A stretch of 64,000 bases of DNA, taken from contig NZ_JAMDLI010000022.1 in the NCBI RefSeq assembly GCF_023721815.1, positions 62,001 to 126,000 of the forward strand. Reading direction: 5' to 3'. Shown piece after piece: positions 46,864-55,481 of this stretch. The translations under genes and the position numbers were made by a program. The notes beneath the pieces were generated by a model. The model did no database searches. It was not told the DNA's origin and saw nothing but the letters and a program-made list of their open reading frames with translations. The stretch is from Pleomorphomonas sp. JP5 (GTDB taxonomy: Bacteria > Pseudomonadota > Alphaproteobacteria > Rhizobiales > Pleomorphomonadaceae). Within the stretch, counting starts at the first letter, position 1. Each line of letters opens with the position of its first letter.

Positions 46864-46878
46864 CAAACCGGTTCGAAG
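46864..46878. promoter_or_regulatory. LacI-family operator, copy 2
   Basis: CAAACCGGTTCGAAG repeats the core of copy 1. It lies about 47 bases before the regulator start codon. The 108-base centre-to-centre distance, close to ten helical turns, would allow DNA looping. Confidence 0.72.
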
Positions 46879-46924
46879 CGGAGCTGATAGTCGGCTCGAC
46901 CGGTCCCGATCTGGAGGGGCTTAG

Positions 46925-47944
46925 GTGAATCTCAGGGAGCTGGCGCAGCATCTCGGATTGTCGAAGACGACGGTCAGCCGGGCTCTCAACGGCTTCTCCG
47001 AAGTCAACGAGGAGACGCGGCTCCGTGTTCAGGAGGCCGCCAGGCGCTTCAACTACACACCCAACGTCAGCGCCAAGCGCCTTGCCACGGGGGAGTCCGG
47101 GGCGTTCGGCGTGGTTCTGCCGGGGGCGTCGACCGAGATGGCCGATCCTGTGTTCGGAGAGTTCCTGGCCGGATTGGCCGATGGGGCGGGGCGGTGCGGT
47201 CGCGATCTTTATGTCAACGCCACCTTCGACGGCGAGGAGGCGGGTTATCGTCGTCTTGCTCGCGCCAAGGCGGTCGACGTGATGATCCTTGCCAACCTGA
47301 AGGTCGAGGACCTTCGTATCCGCCTCCTGTCGCACCTCGGCCTTCAAACAGTCACCTGTGGACGCACGGCCGGCTCGCTGGTCTATCCGCATCTCGACAT
47401 CGACCATGAGGACGGCGTTCGCCGGGCCGTCGATCTGCTCGCCGGTCTCGGCCACAAGGCGATTGCGTTGGTCAGCGGTCCGGCCGATCTCTCGGCATCC
47501 GAGCAGCGCATGGTCGGTTGGCACGCCGCTCTCGGTCGACGTGGGCTTGCCGCCGAAGCCGGTCTTTTCGTTGCAGGCCCCGCCACCGAGGACCACGGCT
47601 ATCGCGCCACGCGCGCGCTGCTGGCCCTGCCGACGGCTCCGACCGCCTTTCTCTGCGCTTCGATGTTCCTCGCCTCCGGTTGTTGCCGGGCGATCGGCGA
47701 CTGCGGCCTCAAGATCGGCCGTGACGTTTCGGTCATCGCCCATGACGACGGTCTTGCAACCGTGCGGCCCGAGGCCTTCGAACCGGCACTCACGACCACC
47801 TTTTCGTCGATCCGCTCCGCCGGGGGGCGTGTCGCGGAGTTGGCCGCCGCTCTGGTCGGCGGCGCCGATCCGGCCACTCTCTCGGAAGTCTGGCCGGTCG
47901 ACCTGATCTTTCGCGACAGCGCCCAGGCGCCGCCGCGACGATGA
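46925..47944 (+). CDS. LacI-family transcriptional regulator, probable PTS regulator
   Basis: The 339-residue protein has an N-terminal LacI helix-turn-helix (about 2-50, LAQHLGLSKTTVSRALNGF) and hinge (FNYTPNVSAKRLATGESG), then a periplasmic-binding-protein-like effector domain. It starts with GTG after GGAGGGGCTTAG. The effector is probably a sugar or sugar phosphate. The PTS genes start 101 bases downstream in the same direction, so control of the PTS is inferred from position; the paired operators suggest autoregulation too. Confidence 0.92.
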   Translation: MNLRELAQHLGLSKTTVSRALNGFSEVNEETRLRVQEAARRFNYTPNVSAKRLATGESGAFGVVLPGASTEMADPVFGEFLAGLADGAGRCGRDLYVNATFDGEEAGYRRLARAKAVDVMILANLKVEDLRIRLLSHLGLQTVTCGRTAGSLVYPHLDIDHEDGVRRAVDLLAGLGHKAIALVSGPADLSASEQRMVGWHAALGRRGLAAEAGLFVAGPATEDHGYRATRALLALPTAPTAFLCASMFLASGCCRAIGDCGLKIGRDVSVIAHDDGLATVRPEAFEPALTTTFSSIRSAGGRVAELAAALVGGADPATLSEVWPVDLIFRDSAQAPPRR

Positions 47945-48045
47945 TTGGCCTCTCGGCTGGAGCCGGGGCGCATGCACACGAGTTGAACGAGACAGGGCGA
48001 TATCACCGCCTGCTGGAGAAACCCAAGATCTGACGGAGTCTTGAC

Positions 48046-50640
48046 GTGGTTGATCATACAAAGAACGCGTCCGGCGGCGGCAAGCCGCTCGACGCGAAGG
48101 ACAGTCTTTGCCTTCGAGCTCCGATCGGCGGTTGGCTTTGCTCCATTGCCGACGTTCCGGATCCGGTGTTCAGCGGTCGGATTCTTGGCGATGGCTTTGC
48201 CGTCGACCCGACCGATGCGACGCTGCGTGCGCCGTTCTCCGGCATCGTCACCTCGCTCCACCGCGCTCATCACGCCGTGACACTGCGGGCGGAGGACGGC
48301 GCCGAGGTGCTGATGCACATCGGCCTCGACACCGTGGCGCTCAAGGGCGATGGCTTCACGCCACATGTTGCCGAGGGTGACCGAGTCAAGGCCGGCGATC
48401 CGTTGATCAGCTTCGACATGGATGTCATCTCGCAACTGGTCCGCAGCCTTGTGGTTCCGGTGGTGCTAACCAACGGCGAGCGATTCACTCTGGCCGTTTC
48501 CGGCGTCGATCGGGAGATCGCAGCCGGTGACGAGGTTGCCACCATCGTTCCGCAGGGCGAGGCGACACCGTCCAAGGCGAACGCATCGGAAGGCGATGCG
48601 GTCATCGTCAAAGTCCGTGTTGCCGATCCGCATGGCATCCATGCCCGGCCCGCCGGCCTGATCGCCGAGGCGGCGAAGTCCGGTGCCGCCGAGGTCATCA
48701 TCCGTCTCGGAGACCGCAAGGCGAGTGCCGCCAGCCCCGTCGGGTTGATGCTGCTCGGCGCCCAGCACAATGACGAGCTGACCATCGAGGCCAAGGGAGC
48801 CGATGGCGCCGAGATCGCAAGCCGTATCGCTACGCTGCTCGGCGGGCCGGAGGTTCCCGAAGTGTCCGCCGCCGCTTCCGCGCCCGAAGCCGTCGCATCG
48901 TCTGAACCTGCAATGCCTGAAGTCGCCGAAGCGCCCGAGCTTTGGGGGCCGGGTGTCGCCAAGACCATCGACGGCACGACGGCATCGCCGGGGCTTGCCG
49001 CCGGCGTGTCGGTTCGCATCACGTCCGAGGACTTCGAGATTTCGGAGGCCGGCGCCGACGTCGAGCAGGAGATCAAGGAGCTGCGCGCTGCGCTCAAGAC
49101 GGCCGCGACCGATCTCGGGGCCAAGATCGCCGAGAGCAAGGGGCAGCAGGCCGAGATCCTCACCGCCCACTTGTCCTTCGTCGAAGATCCCGATCTTCGC
49201 GACGCCGCCTGGACGATGATCCGCGACGGTAAGAGCGCTGCCTACGCCTGGAAAACGGCCATCGATCGTCAGGTCGCCGCCCTGCGCAAGCTCGGCAATC
49301 CCGTTCTCGCCGAGCGGGCCGCCGATCTCGAGGATGTCCGCCGACGCGTTCTGGCTATTCTGCTGGGCGTGTCCGGCTCGGCGACGGTGCTGCCCGACGA
49401 GGCGGTCATCTTCGCTGCCGATCTGCTGCCGTCGCAGTTTGCCGATCTCGATCTGAGCAAGGTGGCCGGCATCGTGCTGGCCTATGCCGGCCCGACGGCG
49501 CATGTGTCGATCCTCGCGGCGTCGAAGGGCATTCCGGCCGTGGTCGCCGCCGGCGTCGGCGTGCTGTGCGTACCCGACGGACAGCCGGTTGTTCTCGACG
49601 CCGATCGGGCTTCCGTGCGGATCAACCCGCCGGAAGGAGATCTTGCTGACATTCGTGCCGCCGTGGTCCGTCGCCGCGAGCGCCTCGCCGCCAATCGCGC
49701 CGCGACGCAAGACGATTGCTACATGGCCGATGGCAAGCGGATCGAGGTGGTGGCCAATCTCGGCGGTCCGGCCGATGTGGCCGTGGCGCTCGAGAGCGGC
49801 GCTGAAGGCTGTGGCCTGATGCGGTCGGAGTTCCTGTTTCTCAACCGTACCTCGGCTCCAAGCGAGGACGAGCAGTACGCCCAGTACCAGGCCATCGCCG
49901 ATGGCCTGAAGGGGCGACCGCTGATCATCCGCACCCTTGACGCCGGCGCCGACAAGGACGTGCCCTACGCCAACCTGCCGAAGGAAGAAAATCCCGCCCT
50001 CGGCCTGCGTGGCGTTCGCATGAGCCTCTGGCAGCCCGAACTGCTCCGGACGCAGATCCGCGCCATCCTGAGGGTGAAACCCTACGGCCAGACCAAGATC
50101 CTGCTGCCGATGATCGCCACGCTCGCCGACCTTAGGGACGTGCGCAAGGTGATCGACGCGGAGATGAAGGCGCTCGGCCGCACCGCGCCGATCGAGGTCG
50201 GCATCATGGTCGAGGTTCCCTCGGCGGCGCTAATTTCGAAGACGCTGGCCGCCGAGGCCGACTTCCTGTCGGTGGGCACCAACGATCTCGCCCAGTACAC
50301 GCTGGCCATCGATCGGGTGAACGCTCGCCTTGCCAAGCAGCTCGATCCCTTCCATCCGGCGGTGCTCAGGCTGATCCAGCTGGCGGCTGAAGGCGCAAGG
50401 ACGCATGGCCGCTGGGTTGGCGTTTGCGGCTCGCTCGCTTCCTTCCCGCTCGCCGCGCCGGTGCTGATCGGTCTCGGCGTCACCGAGCTGTCGGCGACGG
50501 CCGGCTCGATCGCCGAGATCAAGGCGATGGTGCGTACCCTCGACATGACCAAGTGCAAGGCGGTCGCCGAAGCGGCGCTCGCCCTCGAATCCGGCGAGGC
50601 GGTGCGCCGAATGCTCGCCCAGTCCTGGCCCGAAGCTTAA
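48046..50640 (+). CDS. PTS triple fusion: EIIA(Glc type)-HPr-Enzyme I
   Basis: The 864-residue cytoplasmic protein carries all general PTS steps in one chain. The EIIA domain (about 20-155) has phospho-His H91 in LMHIGLDTV. The HPr domain (about 180-265) has H199 in GIHARPAG. The Enzyme I part (about 315-864) has phospho-His H486 in GPTAHVS and the PEP-binding motifs GLMRSEFLFL and CGSLA. It takes phosphate from PEP and hands it to the EIICB protein next door. The order EIIA-HPr-EI is like that of Pseudomonas NagF. GTG start; 18 bases to the next gene. Confidence 0.95.
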   Translation: MVDHTKNASGGGKPLDAKDSLCLRAPIGGWLCSIADVPDPVFSGRILGDGFAVDPTDATLRAPFSGIVTSLHRAHHAVTLRAEDGAEVLMHIGLDTVALKGDGFTPHVAEGDRVKAGDPLISFDMDVISQLVRSLVVPVVLTNGERFTLAVSGVDREIAAGDEVATIVPQGEATPSKANASEGDAVIVKVRVADPHGIHARPAGLIAEAAKSGAAEVIIRLGDRKASAASPVGLMLLGAQHNDELTIEAKGADGAEIASRIATLLGGPEVPEVSAAASAPEAVASSEPAMPEVAEAPELWGPGVAKTIDGTTASPGLAAGVSVRITSEDFEISEAGADVEQEIKELRAALKTAATDLGAKIAESKGQQAEILTAHLSFVEDPDLRDAAWTMIRDGKSAAYAWKTAIDRQVAALRKLGNPVLAERAADLEDVRRRVLAILLGVSGSATVLPDEAVIFAADLLPSQFADLDLSKVAGIVLAYAGPTAHVSILAASKGIPAVVAAGVGVLCVPDGQPVVLDADRASVRINPPEGDLADIRAAVVRRRERLAANRAATQDDCYMADGKRIEVVANLGGPADVAVALESGAEGCGLMRSEFLFLNRTSAPSEDEQYAQYQAIADGLKGRPLIIRTLDAGADKDVPYANLPKEENPALGLRGVRMSLWQPELLRTQIRAILRVKPYGQTKILLPMIATLADLRDVRKVIDAEMKALGRTAPIEVGIMVEVPSAALISKTLAAEADFLSVGTNDLAQYTLAIDRVNARLAKQLDPFHPAVLRLIQLAAEGARTHGRWVGVCGSLASFPLAAPVLIGLGVTELSATAGSIAEIKAMVRTLDMTKCKAVAEAALALESGEAVRRMLAQSWPEA

Positions 50641-50658
50641 TCCCAGAGGTTTCCAACC

Positions 50659-52431
50659 ATGTTCAAATCAGCCTTCGGAGTGCTGCAGCAGATCGGCAAG
50701 GCGCTGATGTTGCCCGTAGCCGTGCTGCCCGTCGCCGGCCTTCTGCTCGGCATCGGTGCGTCCAACTTCTCCTTCCTGCCCGAGATCGTGTCGCAGGTCA
50801 TGGCCAAGGGTGGCGACGCCATCTTCGGCAACCTGCCGATCATTTTCGCCGTCGGCGTCGCCCTCGGTCTTGCCAAGAATGATGGCGTCGCCGCCATCGC
50901 GGCCGTCGTCGGCTACTTCGTCATGACGGCGACGCTCAGCGCCATGGCGGTGTTTCTCGACGTGCCGGTGCTCGCCGGCAAGACGGTGCCGACCATCGAT
51001 ACCGGCGTGTTCGGCGGCATCATCATCGGCGCCATCGCCGCGTCGCTGTTCAATCGCTACTTCCGCATCCAGCTGCCGTCCTATCTCGGTTTCTTTGCCG
51101 GCAAGCGCTTCGTGCCGATCATCACGGGACTGGCGGCCATCGTGGCCGGTGTGGTGTTGTCCTTCGTCTGGCAGCCCGTGCAGGCCGGCATCGACGTGTT
51201 TTCGCACTGGGCAGCCGAAAGCGATCCGCGCCTCGCCGCCACCATCTACGGCTTCGTCGAGCGGCTGCTGATCCCCTTCGGTCTGCATCACATCTGGAAC
51301 GTGCCGTTCTTCTTCGAGATCGGTTCCTTCACCGATGCCGCCGGTAATGTGGTTCACGGCGACATCAACCGCTTTTTCGCGGGCGATCACACGGCCGGCA
51401 TCCTGTCGGGCGCCTTCCTGTTCAAGATGTGGGGGCTACCGGCAGCGGCCATCGCCATCGCCCACACGGCCAAGCCGGAGAACCGCGTCAAGGTCATGGG
51501 CATGATGATCTCCGCTGCCCTGACCTCGTTCCTGACCGGCATCACCGAGCCGATCGAGTTCTCGTTCCTGTTCGTCGCGCCGGCCCTCTACGCCGTGCAT
51601 GCCGTGCTGGCCGCCACCACCCAGTTCGTGGCCAACACGCTCGACATCCACATGGGCTTCACCTTCTCGCAGGGGGGCATCGACTTCCTGCTGTTCAACG
51701 TCTTCGGTTCCAACGCCCATAACTGGTGGATGACGCTGATCCTCGGGCCGATCTACGCGGCCATCTACTACGGGGTGTTCCGTTTCGCCATCCAGAAGTT
51801 CAACTTCAAGACGCCGGGTCGCGAGGACGATGCCGTCGCCGCCGTCGAGAGTGCCGAAGAAGCGCTCAGCGGCGACGATCGCTTCGCTACCGCTCGCAAG
51901 CTGGTCGCCGCGTTTGGCGGAGCCGAGAACATCACCAACCTCGATGCCTGCATCACCCGCCTGCGCGTCGGCGTTGCCGACATTGCCAAGGTGAACCAGA
52001 GCAAGTTCAAGGAGATGGGGGCCGCCGGCGTCATGGTCGTCGGTCAGGGGCTGCAAGTGATCTTCGGCACCCAGTCGGAGAACATGAAGACCGACATGGA
52101 CGAGTATCTGCGCACTCAGCCCGCCGGTGGCGTGGCTCCGGTCGCCGCTGCCGCGCCGGTCGCGGCCAGGCCCACCGCCGGGGTGCCGTCGGTTGCCGCG
52201 CGACTGAAGGCCGACCAGATGGTCGATGCGCTCGGTGGCCACGCCAACATCGTCTCGGTCGAAGCGGTGTCCGGAACCCGCGTTCGCATCGAGGTGGCCG
52301 ATCCCAAGCGGTTCGACCAGTCGCTGGTCAAGAAGGCTGGCGTCCGGGCCATCGCCACGCTGGGAAATGCCAACTACCAGCTGATTGTCGGCGACGATGC
52401 CGGCGAGGTGGCGCAGGCGCTATCGGCCTGA
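50659..52431 (+). CDS. ptsG: PTS glucose-type EIICB with an extra, degenerate EIIB domain
   Basis: The 590-residue protein imports and phosphorylates sugar. The EIIC part (about 1-385) resembles E. coli PtsG more than Nag[55 protein letters not shown] and [10 protein letters not shown]. The first EIIB domain (about 410-490) has active Cys C431 in [12 protein letters not shown] Pro/Ala linker then leads to a second EIIB-like domain (about 515-590) in which the Cys position is Val (V537, [12 protein letters not shown]). The second domain cannot carry phosphate. Substrate: glucose or a related hexose, by family. Confidence 0.93.
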   Translation: MFKSAFGVLQQIGKALMLPVAVLPVAGLLLGIGASNFSFLPEIVSQVMAKGGDAIFGNLPIIFAVGVALGLAKNDGVAAIAAVVGYFVMTATLSAMAVFLDVPVLAGKTVPTIDTGVFGGIIIGAIAASLFNRYFRIQLPSYLGFFAGKRFVPIITGLAAIVAGVVLSFVWQPVQAGIDVFSHWAAESDPRLAATIYGFVERLLIPFGLHHIWNVPFFFEIGSFTDAAGNVVHGDINRFFAGDHTAGILSGAFLFKMWGLPAAAIAIAHTAKPENRVKVMGMMISAALTSFLTGITEPIEFSFLFVAPALYAVHAVLAATTQFVANTLDIHMGFTFSQGGIDFLLFNVFGSNAHNWWMTLILGPIYAAIYYGVFRFAIQKFNFKTPGREDDAVAAVESAEEALSGDDRFATARKLVAAFGGAENITNLDACITRLRVGVADIAKVNQSKFKEMGAAGVMVVGQGLQVIFGTQSENMKTDMDEYLRTQPAGGVAPVAAAAPVAARPTAGVPSVAARLKADQMVDALGGHANIVSVEAVSGTRVRIEVADPKRFDQSLVKKAGVRAIATLGNANYQLIVGDDAGEVAQALSA

Positions 52432-52483
52432 TGCATCCGGCTTCATTCGTGGTGAGCCGACCATAGCCCGAGGCATAATGAGC

Positions 52484-52520
52484 AATGCCGCCTTCCCGAA
52501 AGGGAGGGCGGCATTGTTGC
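52484..52520 (+). terminator. Terminator after the PTS genes
   Basis: A long stem AATGCCGCC-T-TCCC / GGGA-G-GGCGGCATT with loop GAAA is followed by GTTGCTTTC. It separates the PTS unit from the redox genes. Confidence 0.75.
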
Positions 52521-52567
52521 TTTCGTGAGCTTCAAAAGCGGCGGGTGCTATAGGCGTTCATACCGAT

Positions 52568-52628
52568 CCGAAACTTTCGATTTAGATGATACGAAAGACA
52601 AAACGAACCAAAACGAAGATCATTCGAA
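52568..52628 (+). promoter_or_regulatory. Repeat array resembling DeoR/GlpR operators
   Basis: ACGAA occurs at 52591, 52603 and 52613, with related CCGAAA at 52568 and TTCGAA at 52623, all in the same phase of roughly one helical turn. DeoR-family regulators such as GlpR bind arrays of such short repeats. It lies directly before the GlpA-like gene at 52691. No DeoR-family gene is in the window. Confidence 0.6.
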
Positions 52629-52690
52629 CTTTGTAGATTGTGGCGGGACAGCCAGGTCGCGCTGTCGGCGAGCCTGCGAGGGAGACGGGC

Positions 52691-54184
52691 ATGGCGGGTA
52701 GTTTTGGAGCGGGGCCACTTCCGGACAGCGCCGATGTCGTCGTCATCGGCGGCGGCGTGGTGGGGTGCGCCATCGCCCGTTCGCTGTCGCGTTACGAGCT
52801 GTCGGTGCTGCTCATCGAACGGTCGCCCGACGTTGCCACCGGCACTTCCAAGGCCAACAGCGGCATTCTGCATGCCGGCTTCGACGCGGAGCCCGGTACC
52901 TGGAAGGCGCGTCTCAACGTACAGGGCGCCCGGCTCTATGCCGAGCTATCCGAGGGGCTCGGCATTCCGCGAAAGGCGACCGGGTCGCTGGTGGTGGCGA
53001 AGGATGCCGCCCAGATGGAGACCGTGGCGGACCTCCGCCATCGCGGTATCGACAATGGCGTGCCGGGCCTTGAGATCTGGTCGCGGGAGCAGGTTCTCGC
53101 CCATGAGCCGAACATTTCGCCCGATATCTCGGGCGCGCTGTGGGCGCCGACCGGCGCCATCGTCTGCCCGTTTCTCGCCACTGTCGGCTTTGCCGAGAAC
53201 GCAATTCGCAACGGCGTGCGTATCGTCACCGAGTGCGCCGTGACTGGGCTCGAGGTGGTTGATCGGCAGATCGTGGCGGTGAACACGTCGTGTGGCCGTG
53301 TCGCGACGCGCTTCGTGGTCAACGCCGCCGGCCTTCATTCGGGTGAGATCGCCCGTCTTGCCGGAGATGACAGCTTCACCATCAAACCGCGCCGGGGCGA
53401 GTATATCCTGTTCGATCGCAGCGTCGGCCAGTTGATCAACACGGTGCTGTTCCCCACGCCGGACAAGGTGTCGAAGGGCATCCTGGTGTCGCCCACCGTG
53501 CACGGTAACGTGTTCATCGGCCCCGATGCCACCGAGATCGACGATCCCGAGGACAGGGAAACGACGGCAGGTGGCCTCGCTGGAATCATTGCAGGTGCCC
53601 GCCGCATCATGCCGACCTTGCCGCTCGGGACGGCGATCACCGAGTTCGCCGGCTTGCGCGCCGCTGCGGGCAAGGACTTCGTCATCGGTCCGTCGCCGGC
53701 TGCGCGTGGTCTCGTTCATGCCGCCGGCATCCAGTCGCCGGGCCTTACGTCGGCTCCGGCCATCGGCGAGGTCATGATCGAGGTGCTGCAGGACGTCGGC
53801 CTCAGGCTGAGGTCGAAAGCGAGCTTCGTGCCGGTCAACCCGGCAAAGCCGCGGTTCCACGAGATGGACCGCGCGACGCAGGCGGAGCTGATTGCCGCCG
53901 ATCCGCTGTTCGGCCGCGTCATCTGCCGCTGCGAGACCATCACCGAGGCCGAAATCGTCGCCGCCATCCTGTCGCCTTGCGGAGCGCGCACCGTCGACGG
54001 CGTCAAGCGGCGGGTGCGCGCCGGCGCCGGTCGCTGTCAGGGCGGCTTCTGCGGGCCACGTGTCACGGCGATTCTCGCCCGCGAGCTTGGCATTCCCGTC
54101 ACCGCCGTTCGCAAGGACTCGGCGGACTCCTGGCTGTTTCTGTCACGTGCCGATCTAGACGCCGGGGAGGGCATCCATGCGTGA
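52691..54184 (+). CDS. GlpA/LhgO-like FAD dehydrogenase with BFD-like [2Fe-2S] domain
   Basis: The 497-residue protein has an N-terminal FAD-binding motif (VVVIGGGVVGCAIAR, about 12-26), a DAO-type domain, and a C-terminal BFD-like domain (about 410-480) with four Cys: CRCETITEAEI and CQGGFCGPR. This is the catalytic subunit of a glycerol-3-phosphate (or 2-hydroxyacid) dehydrogenase of the Firmicutes/Thermotoga type, which occurs in a trio with the next two genes. GAGGGAGA fixes ATG 52691. Substrate is most likely glycerol-3-phosphate, by family and operator type. Confidence 0.88.
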   Translation: MAGSFGAGPLPDSADVVVIGGGVVGCAIARSLSRYELSVLLIERSPDVATGTSKANSGILHAGFDAEPGTWKARLNVQGARLYAELSEGLGIPRKATGSLVVAKDAAQMETVADLRHRGIDNGVPGLEIWSREQVLAHEPNISPDISGALWAPTGAIVCPFLATVGFAENAIRNGVRIVTECAVTGLEVVDRQIVAVNTSCGRVATRFVVNAAGLHSGEIARLAGDDSFTIKPRRGEYILFDRSVGQLINTVLFPTPDKVSKGILVSPTVHGNVFIGPDATEIDDPEDRETTAGGLAGIIAGARRIMPTLPLGTAITEFAGLRAAAGKDFVIGPSPAARGLVHAAGIQSPGLTSAPAIGEVMIEVLQDVGLRLRSKASFVPVNPAKPRFHEMDRATQAELIAADPLFGRVICRCETITEAEIVAAILSPCGARTVDGVKRRVRAGAGRCQGGFCGPRVTAILARELGIPVTAVRKDSADSWLFLSRADLDAGEGIHA

Positions 54185-55481
54185 GTTATCCTACGATGTG
54201 GTGACCATCGGTGGCGGCCCGGCCGGCATGGCGGCGGCGTTGGCCGCGCGCGAGGCCGGCGCGGAGCGCGTGCTGATCATCGAGCGCGACCGCGAACTCG
54301 GCGGCATCCTCCAGCAGTGCATCCACAACGGTTTCGGTTTGAGGCGCTTCGAGGAGGAACTGACCGGGCCGGGGTATGCCCATCGCTACATCGACATGGT
54401 CAAGGCAACGGACATCGACGTCTGGCTCGACACCACGGTGCTCGCAGCCGAGCCCGGTGGCGTCATCACCTCTGTCAGTCCCCATGCTGGACTGATGGTC
54501 GTCAGGGCGAAGTCGGTGGTCTATGCCATGGGCTGCCGCGAGCGGACGCGTGGCGCCATCCGTACACCGGGAAGTCGGCCGGCCGGTGTGTTTACCGCTG
54601 GCGCCGCCCAGCGCATGGTCAACATGGAGGGCTACCTGCCGGGCAAGGAAGTGGTGATCGTCGGTTCCGGCGACATCGGCCTGATCATGGCCCGCCGCAT
54701 GACCTTCGAGGGCGCCAAGGTGAAGGCCGTCTTCGAGATCATGCCCTATTCCAATGGCTTGACGCGCAATATCGTCCAGTGCCTGGAAGACTTCGATATT
54801 CCGCTCTATCTCGGCCACTCGGTGACGGCAATCCACGGCAAGGACCGGGTGACCGGCATCACGGTGTCGCAGGTCAACGACAGGCTGGAGGTAATCGACG
54901 GCACGGCCTTCGACGTTTCATGCGACTGCGTGCTGCTTTCCGTCGGCCTCATCCCCGAGAATGAGATCGGTCGAGCGGCCGGTGTTGCTCTCGATCCGAT
55001 CACCAGTGGCGCGCGCGTCGACCAGTTTCGCCAGACCTCGATTCCCGGCTTCTTCGCCGCGGGCAACGTGTTGCACGTCCATGATCTCGTGGACTGGGTG
55101 TCCGAGGAGGCGGCGATCGCCGGCCGTTCGGCGGCGCGTCATGCCAGGGGCGAACTCCCCGCGTCCGGTCCAGAGCGGTCCGTTGCGGCGGGGGAGGGGC
55201 TGCGCACGGTCGTGCCGCAACGCCTCTCCGCCCTCGAACCCGGCAAGATGAGCGTCCGCTTCTACTTTCGCGCCGCCAAGCCGATGGGCGCGTCGGTGCT
55301 TCAGTTCTGGGCCGATGGGGTGCTCGCCTTCGAGCGCAAGCTGAGGGTGGTCAAGCCGAGCGAGATGATCGTCGCGGACATTCCCGTTCGCAAGATCGGT
55401 GACGCCGCGACGTTGGAGTTCCGCGTCGTGCCGGCGCCCGAGAAGACCGAAGCGGAAGACGCGATCGAGGAGGAGGCATGA
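54177..55481 (+). CDS. FAD/NAD-dependent oxidoreductase, second gene of the GlpA-like trio
   Basis: The 434-residue protein has a FAD motif (GGGPAGMAAALAARE, about 11-25), CIHNGFGL after a GG-ILQQ stretch, and a second Rossmann motif (VVIVGSGDIGLIMAR, about 158-172) for NAD(P). It is a pyridine-nucleotide-disulfide oxidoreductase-like flavoprotein that should take electrons from the GlpA-like subunit. Its start overlaps the previous gene by eight bases, after GGGGAGGGC. The C-terminus (about 340-434) is an added beta-rich region, then an acidic tail. Confidence 0.9.
   Translation: MRELSYDVVTIGGGPAGMAAALAAREAGAERVLIIERDRELGGILQQCIHNGFGLRRFEEELTGPGYAHRYIDMVKATDIDVWLDTTVLAAEPGGVITSVSPHAGLMVVRAKSVVYAMGCRERTRGAIRTPGSRPAGVFTAGAAQRMVNMEGYLPGKEVVIVGSGDIGLIMARRMTFEGAKVKAVFEIMPYSNGLTRNIVQCLEDFDIPLYLGHSVTAIHGKDRVTGITVSQVNDRLEVIDGTAFDVSCDCVLLSVGLIPENEIGRAAGVALDPITSGARVDQFRQTSIPGFFAAGNVLHVHDLVDWVSEEAAIAGRSAARHARGELPASGPERSVAAGEGLRTVVPQRLSALEPGKMSVRFYFRAAKPMGASVLQFWADGVLAFERKLRVVKPSEMIVADIPVRKIGDAATLEFRVVPAPEKTEAEDAIEEEA

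Larger units (their letters stand above)
46493..46924. other. Regulatory region between tRNA-Pro and the LacI gene
   Basis: These 432 bases contain no gene I can support. The stretch 46760-46860 is AT-rich (for example CTTCTTTATTTCTCC and GAAATAATTTTG) and is flanked by the two operator copies listed below, so the lacI-type promoter should lie there. Confidence 0.5.
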
